Source: Allosalinactinospora lopnorensis | Lineage (GTDB): Bacteria; Actinomycetota; Actinomycetes; Streptosporangiales; Streptosporangiaceae | Direction: 5' to 3' | Length of the DNA: 58,072 nt | NCBI RefSeq assembly: GCF_000981225.1 | Contig: NZ_LAJC01000032.1 | Location: 1-58,072 of the forward strand | In this document: positions 35,114 through 44,029 of the stretch, piece after piece | Numbering within the stretch: position 1 is the first letter of the stretch | How the letters are laid out: every line of letters starts with the position of its first letter | Made by a program: the position numbers and the translations under genes | Notes under the pieces: generated by a model | What the model saw: only the letters and a program-made list of their open reading frames with translations | Databases searched by the model: none | What the model was told of the DNA's origin: nothing

Positions 35114-36233
35114 GGGAGCCCTCCCGGTCTCCCGCGGTGAGTGTCCCGAGATCCGGATCCACAGACGCTACGATCAACCGCACCGCGGCCAGCTCCTGGC
35201 CGATCAGCAGCGACGGCAGCAGTCGCAGCGCCGCGCGCGTGCTCTGCGCGCGCAGCGCCGCGGAGGCGCGCGGATCCGGCGGTGGGGCGGCGCCACCACC
35301 TTCGGCGACCGCCGCGAACTCGACCTCGTCGAGCCATCGTGACCAGCGGTCAGTGGCATCACCGCGCATCCACGCCGCCGTGTCGCCCGTGATCTCGCCG
35401 AGCCCATTGGTGGACCACCGCAGCATGCGGGAACGGCGCACCCTTCGCAGCCAGCGCACCAGGTCCCGGGGCGGCAGGGTTTGCGGATCCGTGCTCAGCA
35501 ACGCGTCGCGCAGGCGGCGCCCGGAGAGCGCCGCGGAGGGCCAACCGGCGACCGAGAGGAGCCGCTGCATACTGTCCAAGGCGCCCGCCGCCCGGGCCCG
35601 AAGCGAGTCGGGGTGCCCGTCAGCATCCACGACCGGTGCGTCCCAGTAGGCGACCGTGGCCTCTGTGGGTTCACCAACGGTCGAGGCCTCGGCGTCCTGG
35701 ACCACGTCGCCCTGAATCACCAGCCGAAGCGACAACCCGCTCGGCCAGTCGGGCAACGCCGGGCCCAGCGCGATGTGGAGCTGATCGAGCATGAGGCCAT
35801 CGCGGTCCTCGGCCCGATCGGCCATCGGCACACCACCCGGCATCATCATGTCGCCGTTGTGCCCTGAGGCTGTCGGAGAGGCCGAATGCGTCGCTCGATC
35901 ACGTTGCTCGGCGTCGCGGCGCTGCCGGGCGACGTCACGTAGTTCGGCGCGGGCCTCGTCAAGCCGGCGGGCAGCCACCTCCGGGGCGTCGACCCGGACG
36001 CGCGCACGCGGACCGGGCAGCTGATCCCACACCCGGTCCACGGGGCCCACCAGATCCCGATGGCGGGGGCCGCAGACCATGAGAAGGTCGGCCTCGGCCG
36101 GCGCCAGCGCCTGCGCCCAGCCACGCTCGCGCAGCACGCGCTCGACCGCCAGCCGGGCGCCCGTGCCGCCAACAGCGGTGACGACGAAGGCACTCGGCGC
36201 CGCCCGACGCAGCAGCCACCGCGTCAGGTCCAC
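35106..36233 (-). CDS. NuoB-like/NuoD-like fusion lacking Fe-S ligands
   Basis: 375 residues, soluble. Residues about 15-85 resemble NuoB (AEADLLMVCGPRHRDLVGPVDRVWDQLPGPR, matching the ADLLIVAGT...QMPEPR region), but of the four cluster-N2 cysteines none is placed correctly; only Cys54 is present. After a charged, Met/His-containing linker (about 95-148), residues 152-183 (LHIALGPALP..WPSGLSLRL..GDVV) and 345-372 (AAVRLIVASVDPDLGTLTAGDR) resemble the start and C-terminal end of NuoD. The gene starts at GTG 36233, overlapping nuoA by 10 bases, and overlaps nuoH by 8. It likely caps NuoH as a structural remnant of the Q-module. Divergence makes the homology call moderate. Confidence 0.65.
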   Translation of the reverse strand: MDLTRWLLRRAAPSAFVVTAVGGTGARLAVERVLRERGWAQALAPAEADLLMVCGPRHRDLVGPVDRVWDQLPGPRARVRVDAPEVAARRLDEARAELRDVARQRRDAEQRDRATHSASPTASGHNGDMMMPGGVPMADRAEDRDGLMLDQLHIALGPALPDWPSGLSLRLVIQGDVVQDAEASTVGEPTEATVAYWDAPVVDADGHPDSLRARAAGALDSMQRLLSVAGWPSAALSGRRLRDALLSTDPQTLPPRDLVRWLRRVRRSRMLRWSTNGLGEITGDTAAWMRGDATDRWSRWLDEVEFAAVAEGGGAAPPPDPRASAALRAQSTRAALRLLPSLLIGQELAAVRLIVASVDPDLGTLTAGDREGSHG

Positions 36234-36574
36234 CGGAACACCCCCTCCCGCCAGCCGTAGATCACCGCTGCGACCAGGACCGCCAGAAACACGAACATCT
36301 CGACGACCGCCACCGCTCCCATGTCGGCCACCACGAGCACCCACGGGTACATGAAGACCATCTCCATGTCGAAGGCGAGGAAGAGCAGCGTCACCGCATA
36401 CCAACGCACGTGATAGCGCGAGACCGCGTGCTCGGTCACGGGAACCCCGGACAGGAAGGGTTCGCAGACCATTGGCGCGCGCCTGATCCGGACCATCGCG
36501 GAAAGCCCGTAGGCGCCGATGAGAAGCGCGATCAGCGCGCCGAGCAACACCAGCGCGGGTCCGAACGCCTCCAA
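36224..36574 (-). CDS. nuoA: NADH-quinone oxidoreductase subunit A-like
   Basis: 116 residues, three helices. CEPFLSGVPV corresponds to the family Y-E-C-G-x-x-P loop, and FLAFDMEMVFMYPW keeps the conserved intramembrane Asp69 and Glu71. A TTG start at 36574 follows GAGGAGGAGGG. First gene of the operon nuoA-fusion-nuoH-J-K-L-M-N, in which most neighbours overlap or nearly touch. Confidence 0.88.
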   Translation of the reverse strand: MEAFGPALVLLGALIALLIGAYGLSAMVRIRRAPMVCEPFLSGVPVTEHAVSRYHVRWYAVTLLFLAFDMEMVFMYPWVLVVADMGAVAVVEMFVFLAVLVAAVIYGWREGVFRWT

Positions 36575-36893
36575 GCCCTCCTCCTCGACGGCCGTAGCTC
36601 CCTCCGCCGTAGCGACTGCCCAAAGGACGCGGCGTTACACGGCCCATAGGGACGCGGGGTATCAGCCTCATGGTCGGTATCGACGGCGAATCCCGCCCCC
36701 TGCTTCGAGCTCCAGGTTGGCGAGCAGGAAGATCTGCCCCTGATCGGCACTGACCGGGAGACGAAACCGAACCGCGTGACGTCGTTTCGTCCTCGACCGT
36801 CACGGTCACCAATTCGTCTGGCTTAGCGGCCGCACGTCGCCGACCAGGTCGCCGGGATGCGGAAAGGGGAGCTCCGGAAGAGGGGACGGGCGG
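36575..36893. other. Upstream region of the complex-I-like operon
   Basis: About 320 bp. A minus-strand frame contains RLPVSADQGQIFLLANLELEAG and another VTVTVEDETTSRG, which look like pieces of a decayed secreted protein, but I cannot name it. No clear promoter for nuoA was found. Confidence 0.35.
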
Positions 36894-37562
36894 TCACGCT
36901 GGATCGGCTTTCCCGTTGTCCTCGCCGAGAACCGTTTCGACGAGGTCGGTCAGTTGGTTGTAGGTGGTCGCGCCCACGACGCGGGCGGCGACGCGGCCCT
37001 CACGGTCGACGATGATCGTGCTCGGGATGGCCTGGGGCGGAACGGTGTCGCGGAACGTCATCAGGACCGCGCCGGGCTGATCGCGGATGCTCGGGTAGGT
37101 CACGCCCAGGTTCCTCTCGAACGCCTTGGCGGCGGTCCTATCGTCCTTGATGTCGAGGCCGAGGAACTCCACGCCCTCGTCTTTGTGCTCCTGGTAGACC
37201 TCGCTCAGCACCGGCATCTCCTCGCGACACGGTGTGCACCAGATCGCCCAGACGTCGACCGCGAGGATTGTGCCTTCGTAGTCCGCCAGGCTCATGGGAT
37301 CACCGTCGAGGGTCTCGCCGCTGAACTCGGGGGCCGGCCGGCGTTCCTCCGGCGCTTAGGAGGCGGCGGATCAGTCGCTGATGATGTTGAACTGATCTTC
37401 CTCTCCGGCTTGGGCGTCCGTGTCTTCCGTTTTCTGGGCGCAGCCGACGAGGGCGGCCGTCACCGCGAGAGCGACAGCGCCATGCAGTGCCGCGCGTCTA
37501 CGGATTCCGGGGTGGCCGACGGGCCGTGTCAAAGGTCCCGAATGCGGAGATGAGCCAAGCAT
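36894..37562 (-). pseudogene. TlpA-like thioredoxin lipoprotein with two in-frame stops
   Basis: The ATG at 37562 (AGGGG upstream) opens a lipoprotein signal with lipobox LVGC and an acidic linker to ..QFNIISD. In the same frame come TGA (37371-37373), four codons, TAA (37356-37358), then APEERRPAPEFSGETLDGDP and a full AhpC/TlpA domain with redox motif WCTPC, cis-Pro IPST and GLDIKDD. TlpA proteins reduce exported thiols or cytochrome c precursors. The two stops separate anchor and catalytic domain; internal initiation at ATG 37295 could still give a cytosolic thioredoxin. CcdA, its usual electron donor, is also broken nearby. Confidence 0.8.
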
Positions 37563-37719
37563 CGTATCCCCTGAGCCGCCGGAAGAGGGGCCATGGTGGT
37601 CAGGCTCGCCCAGTTCGTCGCGCCGGTTGTGTAGTGCGGTGCTCCGGGGCGCTGTTGCCTCTTCGGGCTTTGAATGGTGGCGAGAATCGGTCGGTGCTGC
37701 CCGGAAAACGCCACAGGAT

Positions 37720-37747
37720 TCACCGATGAAACTAAGTCGCTTAGGTA
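37720..37747. promoter_or_regulatory. ACCTA-N7-TAGGT-type box 1
   Basis: A palindrome CTAAGTCGCTTAG (37731-37743) within a longer conserved unit. The 17 bases from 37731 match 44893-44909 with one mismatch, and the reverse strand of 37720-37745 matches 42589-42614 at 22 of 26 bases. It lies 158 bases before the TlpA-like gene and 250 before the methyltransferase. Regulator unknown. Confidence 0.6.
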
Positions 37748-37995
37748 TGAGACATCGTGTGCCTGGCTTCCGCGTGGCCCTCGCAACAACACCGCCGTGG
37801 TCACCGTGGGAGGTCATGGAACCAGTCGAGGCGGGCCCGAGTACTCGTGCGCCTTGTGATCGACGAAGCCAGTTAGGTGCACGGGGTGGTGGGTAGGGGC
37901 GCTTCCGTACGGGCGGAGCGGTTATCGCTTCGGTCTCCGCGGTCGCCCGTGAGTGGGTAGACCAGCAGTAGGATCCGGGTGGGAAGCGGTTCGCA

Positions 37996-38631
37996 ATGGT
38001 CGAGAACAAGACGGAGAGGTCGCGGGCGCTGTGGGATCGGTTCGCGCGGCGCTACGACCGCAGCATCCGGCCCACGGAGGTACTGCTGCTGGAGGACGGG
38101 CGGCGATGGGCATGTTCGCAGGCGCGGGGCCGCACACTTGAGGTCGGCATCGGCACCGGCCGCAACGTGGCGGAGTACCCCGACGGCGTCGAATTGCTCG
38201 GGGTGGACCTCAGCCCGTGGATGCTGTCGATCGCCCGGCGGCGGGCGACGGAGCTGGGGCGGGACGTGGAGCTGCGCCAGGGGGACGCCATGCGGTTGCC
38301 ATGGCCGCGGGCGAGCTTCGACTCCGTTGTCGTCACCCTGACCCTGTGCAGCGTGCCCGACGACGCGGCCGTGGTCGATGAGATGGCGCGGGTGCTCGTT
38401 CCCGAAGGCCGCCTGATCGTCCTAGAACACGTCGGCAGCCACCAGAAGTTCCCGCGCATGGTGGAGCGGCTGTTCGATCCGCTGACCCGTCGCCTGATGG
38501 AGGACCATCTGCTGCGTGAGCCCGAACCTCACCTGGATGCGGCCGGCTTGCGGATTACGCACGCCGAACGCCGCAAACTCGGAACCATCGCCCGCGTCGT
38601 GGCGGAGAAACCACGGGCTCAGACGGGTTGA
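37996..38631 (+). CDS. Class I SAM-dependent methyltransferase (UbiE-like) 1
   Basis: 211 residues. Motif I is LEVGIGTGRN, motif II GVDLSPWML, followed by DAMRLPWPRASFDSVVVTLTLCSVPDD and the post-motif VLVPEGRLIVLEHV. This UbiE/COQ5-like group often methylates phospholipids, quinones or metals. A paralog with the same layout is at 48071-48751. A small SHOCT membrane protein follows 63 bases downstream. The ATG at 37996 has GGGAAGCGG upstream. Substrate not predictable. Confidence 0.88.
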   Translation: MVENKTERSRALWDRFARRYDRSIRPTEVLLLEDGRRWACSQARGRTLEVGIGTGRNVAEYPDGVELLGVDLSPWMLSIARRRATELGRDVELRQGDAMRLPWPRASFDSVVVTLTLCSVPDDAAVVDEMARVLVPEGRLIVLEHVGSHQKFPRMVERLFDPLTRRLMEDHLLREPEPHLDAAGLRITHAERRKLGTIARVVAEKPRAQTG

Positions 38632-38694
38632 TCCAAAGACAACTCGACGCGTCTTCGCGGTTAGTGGCCAGGTAGGCCAGAGGAGTTGGTCGCC

Positions 38695-38934
38695 ATGATG
38701 GATGGCTGGGGAATAGGCGTGATATGGATGCTGCTGGGGGGCCTGATTGGGTTGGCCCTGCTGGTGCTCATCGTGCTGGGGAGTGTCTGGCTGGTCCAGC
38801 AGCTCACCGTCAACTCGGCGCCAGGGCCGGTGGCGAGCGCCCCGGCGCGCCACGAACTCGACCGGCGCCTGGCCGCCGGCGAAATCGACCAGGAGGAGTA
38901 CCGGCGTCTGCGATCCGAGATCGAGGGACGCTGA
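38695..38934 (+). CDS. Small SHOCT-domain membrane protein 1
   Basis: 79 residues: a single helix (IGVIWMLLGGLIGLALLVLIVLGSVW) then a C-terminal SHOCT domain (ELDRRLAAGEIDQEEYRRLRSEIEG). SHOCT modules are oligomerisation or membrane-complex tails of unknown function, frequent near metal genes. The ATG at 38695 has AGGAG 9 bases upstream; a TTG at 38686 is less likely. Probably co-transcribed with methyltransferase 1. Confidence 0.85.
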   Translation: MMDGWGIGVIWMLLGGLIGLALLVLIVLGSVWLVQQLTVNSAPGPVASAPARHELDRRLAAGEIDQEEYRRLRSEIEGR

Positions 38935-38958
38935 CGCAGGGGGCGCTCACGGTGAGGG

Positions 38959-39815
<857 letters not shown>

Positions 39816-40609
39816 CCCTGTCATCCTCCTCAGCCTGGAGCGCACCGGGGTGCGGAACTGGGAATGTGCCCGTGCGCCCGACGTGGTGGAAACTCCAATG
39901 CGCCATTCGCTGCTGTTCGGGGGCGGTGGGACCGAGCTGCGGCTGCCGATGCCCGGCGGTAGCGTGCCGACCGTCGGCATGGGCTCGATCTTTGCGCTGG
40001 CGTGTCCGGGATCGTCAGCGCGTGCATCCGCATGGGCGGCTACCGGTACGTGCTCCCGGTCGGCAACGCCCGAGGCTGCGTTGCGACCGGGAGACGGAAA
40101 CAGTCGGCCGTGCCCATCCCGATGGGCACGATGATCACGGCGATTCCGGCCGCGAACACCAGGGCCCTCCATCGCGCGCCCGGGCGTGCGAGAAGAAGTA
40201 GGTGCTGCTGGCCGCATGGGCGTGGCCACCCTGGTCGCGGCCGTCAACGGGCCGGGACCGCCCAATAAATGGCTGGCGGGTCCAGATGTTCGGGCAGTCG
40301 CAGCATTTCGCATCGCTGACGACCGACGCGCTGTCCTGGCTTCCGGGCATCGCGTTCGGCCTGCTGCTCTTGGCCGTGACCGGTCAAAGCCTCTCTCGCC
40401 GGGGGCGGTTCCAGGCCTGGCGTTACGAATTAAAACGCACACCCGACCGATCCCGCGGGGCGGTCCACGGCCACACACGCGATTGCGTCCCTGGCTACTC
40501 TCGTCCGCGTCAGCGCCCGCTTCGAGGGAACGAACGCGTCGAACGCCCCACCGAGTGTCCCTGGCTCGACGGCTTGGCGGGACGCCGTGCAGGCCGAGGA
40601 GCCGCTGCC
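39816..40609. other. Decayed coding region, unrecognised
   Basis: Plus-strand pieces in different frames look protein-like: VGMGSIFALA, then IRMGGYRYVLPVGNARGC and VPIPMGTMITAI, then NGWRVQMFGQSQHFA and LSWLPGIAFGLLLLAV. They suggest one or two small membrane proteins broken by several frameshifts. I could not identify a family. Confidence 0.35.
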
Positions 40610-41289
40610 TCAGTGCTCGTGGTCGTGGCCGTCGTCAGTGTGCCCGTCGCCGGGTTCCGAAGACGCCGATGACGATGGCGTGCCCGTCTCGGAGGCGTCC
40701 TCGCACTGCTGCGATTCACCCCCGGAGGCGTCCATGCCCGCGCCCTCGTGAGCGCCTCCGCCGTGCCCTTCCGCCTCCGTGCCGTGAGAGTGCTCATCCG
40801 CGTCGCTCACCGCGGCCGCGGTGGAGAACGCCACCGCCAAAGCCGCGACGGTGACGGCGCCGATCACTCCCTTGCCCGATTCGGCTCTGGCTTCCCGGCC
40901 GCGCACCGCCCAGAGCGCGCCGGCCACAACGCCCCCTTCGAGGGCGACGGTGACGAGATCCGCCAGCCCGACGGGTTCGGGCATCCAGGCATGAGGCCCG
41001 AAGGGGATCCCGTAGAGGCGGCTGAGCGCCACATTCCGATGGACACCAGGTTCAGCACCGCGCCGAGGAACATCAGTACAGGTTCGCTCCGCCACAGGGC
41101 CAGAACGGCCCATACCGCCTGGAAGATCCCTATGACAACGAAAAACAACCCGGACGGCCACCACTCCTGCCAGTGGACGGGCGACATGACCAGATGGATC
41201 TCGGCCGCTCCGGCGGATGCCGACACGGCGACGAACCGGGCGAGATCACTACCGTGCCTCGGTGCGAGGCGACGACGACTACGACTCAT
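40610..41289 (-). pseudogene. Membrane protein with His-rich tail, one frameshift
   Basis: From ATG 41289 (GGGAGTT upstream) four to five helices can be read: AGAAEIHLVMSPVHWQEWWP, GLFFVVIGIFQAVWAVLALW, PVLMFLGAVLNLVSIGMW, then after a frame change near 41040 the segment ADLVTVALEGGVVAGALWAV and VIGAVTVAALAVAFSTAAAV. The C-terminal 60 residues are rich in His, Asp and Glu (DADEHSHGTEAEGHGGG; DGHTDDGHDHEH), a likely metal-binding tail. Downstream of DUF6153 paralog 4 on the same strand. Family not named; role in metal handling inferred from the tail. Confidence 0.65.
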
Positions 41290-41562
41290 GAAAGAACTCC
41301 CGAATACATGTGCATGTTTGACGACGGCATCACCGCACCGCGATCCGCGCACCACCCGCCGGAATGGGGAGGCCGCAACGCCACTTCGCGCGGGGCATGG
41401 TCCGCGTCCAGACGCCGGATTCGACGTCGATGTCCGCATGTCCCGCCGTAGGCGGAGAGACCGGCACTGTGCAGGCGGAAGACGCTACGGCACGGTGGGG
41501 AAACGGTGGACACTCGTGCTCGCGCGAGCCGAAGGAACGGTCCCACGCGAGGCCGCGGGCAT

Positions 41563-42021
41563 CTAGATCCGCAGTACTGACAGTTCCGCGATTAACCGGT
41601 GGCGGGGGCGGCGAGGCCCTGATCCCCGCCCGATCCACGACGGAAGGACCGACCCCCTGTCTCTGGGGACGGCAACCGGGCCCAGGGAGGCCGGCGGACA
41701 CACCAGGAGGAGAAACAGCGCGAAAATGGGGGCCATGCTCGGATAGTCCGTGTGCTGATGAGGCTGCGGCTTTTCCGAGACCATTGCTTCAGTCGCGGGC
41801 TCCTCCACCTCCCCGGCCGTTTCCGCCCCGATGGCATGGTGGACCTGGTGAAAGAGGTATGGATGGTCCTCGTGTGCGGCCGCTGTGCCGTGCGCAGCGT
41901 CACGAGGCAGATGCGTGAAGGCGCCTTCGACTCCATGGACGAACAGGACCGAGAAGAGCGCGCAGAACAGCATGAGCCACCACCGCGCCGGACCGTGCCC
42001 GGTAGCGTGACCCATGGACAT
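41563..42021 (-). CDS. DUF6153-like small membrane protein (paralog 4)
   Basis: 152 residues: a His-containing start (MSMGHATGHG), a helix (WWLMLFCALFSVLFVHGV), a His-rich loop (AHEDHPYLFHQVHHAIG; QPHQHTD), a second helix (APIFALFLLLVCPPA) and the tail HRLIAELSVLRI with the DUF6153 terminal signature. Compared with the other three paralogs the loop has the most histidines. The ATG at 42021 has GAGGGGAA upstream. Upstream of the His-rich membrane pseudogene, probably one operon. Confidence 0.65.
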   Translation of the reverse strand: MSMGHATGHGPARWWLMLFCALFSVLFVHGVEGAFTHLPRDAAHGTAAAHEDHPYLFHQVHHAIGAETAGEVEEPATEAMVSEKPQPHQHTDYPSMAPIFALFLLLVCPPASLGPVAVPRDRGSVLPSWIGRGSGPRRPRHRLIAELSVLRI

Positions 42022-42273
42022 ACGAAATTCCCCTCATACCTTCCGGGCCAGAGAGCACGATTCGATCCTGGGGGATCGCGCTGGCCAGCCAGCGACTCTA
42101 CCCCTCCTTCCGTGTGGCGTGAAGCGCTGATTGACGTGGAGTGGCACGAGGGGCCGACGTGATCATCGTGCTGTCACCAGGGTCTACGGTGTGCTACTAG
42201 CCATGGTGTCCCGATGGGGTAGAGGGCGCCCCTGCCACGGGGCTGCGCCTACTCCGAGGAGTCCTTTTCGCCT

Positions 42274-42590
42274 TCACTGCTGCTTGTCCAGGAACCGGGA
42301 GTAGTCCTCGCGCGGGTCGCCGATCCGGGGTGCTCGGCGTCCACAGCAGCCACCCCTCATCATGGGTGTTGAACCCGATGACGTGTGAGCCGTGGTCGGT
42401 GGTGTAGCCGCCGGGGCGCGGGCCCGGGCGAGGAGGCCGGTTCGGGCGCGCGCCCGAGTTCCCGGTAGCCGGCCCAGCCTCTGACCACGGCGGTGACAAC
42501 TGCCACGGCGACGGCGATGGCGTTCGGCGCGCCCTTGGCATGTCCGTGCCTTCCCCTGCTTCCTTTGGCGCTCCCCTGGCCACCTTCCAC
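42274..42590 (-). pseudogene. Small membrane-anchored protein, frameshifted, unrecognised
   Basis: Pieces in successive frames: a helix NAIAVAVAVVTAVVRGWAG, then TTDHGSHVIGFNTHDEGW, then PREDYSRFLDKQQ before the stop at 42274. They give the impression of one secreted or anchored protein of about 105 residues with two frame breaks. It starts next to box 3. No family recognised. Confidence 0.4.
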
Positions 42591-42614
42591 CTAACAACCT
42601 TAGTTTCATCGGTG
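42587..42614. promoter_or_regulatory. ACCTA-N7-TAGGT-type box 3
   Basis: 42589-42614 matches the reverse strand of 37720-37745 at 22 of 26 bases, including an unbroken 16-base CTTAGTTTCATCGGTG. It lies at the start of the small decayed gene. Confidence 0.55.
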
Positions 42615-42703
42615 GCGGGGGAGGCCACCGCCCCGGGAAACCACCGGTGGCACGGTGGATGGCCGGGACCGGTCCGCGTCCTTCCGCGGGCTCGCCACCG
42701 CCG

Positions 42704-44029
42704 TCAGGTGGCGAACAGCAGGGTGAGCCCGCCGATGGTGTAGGCGACCATGAGCACGAGCAGCGGGATCTGTGTGAGCACGGCCCGCCGGCGGGGAAAG
42801 AGGCGCAGCGCGCGGTCGTGCGCAGCGATGACACCGAGGACATGGCCGGTCATGACCGCGATCACCTGCACCAGGGCGATCGTCGCCGGGGTGACGATCG
42901 TGAAGTCCACTCCGTGGTCGGCGGTGCCGAACAGGTCCGCGCCGGTGCCCAGCGGATCGGAGGCGAGCACGAGCGTGCGCTGGCCCTCGAACAGCAGCAG
43001 CGAGAAGTAGTGCGCCACCAGGTAGCCCACAGTCACCGGGATGACGGAGTGCGCGAAGGCTGTCGGCAACCCGGCGCGCGGCGCACCGCCGATGGCGTCC
43101 GCGGCCCTCGCCCCGGCGGCTAGCAACGCGGCGACCAGCAGTACAGCACCCACGAGCCCGAGCGTGCCGCCGGCCACGTCGGACAGCGGGCCCGATTGGA
43201 GGAATCCGGTCCACCAAGGGGCGTTGGACAGGCTGTCGTAGGCGGTGCTGCCCAGCAGCACCGCCACTGTGGCCGCGAGCCCGGACATCGGCGCCAACCC
43301 GTCGAGGCCGTTGAACGGATTGCGGAGCACAAGCCGTCCATCGGTGCGCCGCCCCAAGGCAGACAGCCGCCCGATGAGTGAGGAGTAGGCCTCGAAGGCA
43401 TCGCCGTGGTCGAACCAGCGGCCGCCGAAGGCCAGCGCTCCCAGTAACTGGACCGCCGCATAGCCGGCGAACCACACCCGCAGGCTGACCAGATCGGTGC
43501 TGTGCGGCCAGACCAGCTCCAGCCAGGTGAAAGCGAACAGCCCGGCCGCGGCCGGCCAGTAGCCCAGCCACGCGGGGTAGGGCCACAGCCCTCGATCCGG
43601 GGCGGTGCGGGCCAGCCGGGCCAGGCACGAATGAATCGTGCGCAGCGGGTTGAGCAGCCGCCATACCGGACCGAACAGCAACGACGCCGGGACCAGGCCC
43701 ACCCAGAACAGGACGTAGACAACCCCGGGTGTGGGGTTGAGCGTGTCATTGGGACCGAACACCGCGGCCACGGCGACGAACACCGTTACCGCCAGGCCGG
43801 CCGCACGCAGCGCCCAGCGCACCGCAGGACCATCGAGCACGGCTTGAAGGCGGCGCGGCAGGGGACGCCCGGCGGCGTCGCCGGACAGTCGCGGACGGCG
43901 CCAGGCCAGGCCGAGCGCAGCGAAGGAGACCACGAGCGCGATCGCAGCGCCGGTCAGCGCGTACGGGAACGGCAGCGGCAGATCCTCGCGCCCGCCGACC
44001 CCGTGCGCCAGGATGAGTGTCGCATTCAT
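42704..44029 (-). CDS. Multi-spanning membrane protein (annotated elsewhere as fenitrothion hydrolase-like)
   Basis: 441 residues, about 11-12 helices. The opening LAHGVGGREDLPLPFPYALTGAA and later GPVWRLLNPLRTIHSCLARL and AHYFSLLLFEGQRTLVLASDPLG are typical of a conserved actinobacterial membrane family carrying the doubtful name fenitrothion hydrolase. Several His and Tyr residues sit in helices, as in cytochrome-type proteins. The ATG at 44029 overlaps the stop of the upstream lipoprotein (ATGA), so the two act together. Function unknown; hydrolase activity is not supported by any visible motif. Confidence 0.8.
   Translation of the reverse strand: MNATLILAHGVGGREDLPLPFPYALTGAAIALVVSFAALGLAWRRPRLSGDAAGRPLPRRLQAVLDGPAVRWALRAAGLAVTVFVAVAAVFGPNDTLNPTPGVVYVLFWVGLVPASLLFGPVWRLLNPLRTIHSCLARLARTAPDRGLWPYPAWLGYWPAAAGLFAFTWLELVWPHSTDLVSLRVWFAGYAAVQLLGALAFGGRWFDHGDAFEAYSSLIGRLSALGRRTDGRLVLRNPFNGLDGLAPMSGLAATVAVLLGSTAYDSLSNAPWWTGFLQSGPLSDVAGGTLGLVGAVLLVAALLAAGARAADAIGGAPRAGLPTAFAHSVIPVTVGYLVAHYFSLLLFEGQRTLVLASDPLGTGADLFGTADHGVDFTIVTPATIALVQVIAVMTGHVLGVIAAHDRALRLFPRRRAVLTQIPLLVLMVAYTIGGLTLLFAT

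Noticed and set aside
37356-37373. TGA as a selenocysteine codon in the TlpA-like gene
   Set aside because: The site is in a linker, a TAA follows four codons on, and a redox CxxC is already present; no SECIS-like stem was evident.
37371-38009. Extended start for the TlpA-like gene at 38009
   Set aside because: The extra 150 residues run through the divergent promoter and box 1; the signal peptide begins at ATG 37562.
42606-43664. 352-residue minus-strand frame
   Set aside because: Alternative frame of the 12-helix membrane protein; Arg/His-rich and without family features.
42704-44029. Organophosphate (fenitrothion) hydrolase activity
   Set aside because: The name circulates for this family, but the protein is almost wholly membrane helices with no hydrolase motif.
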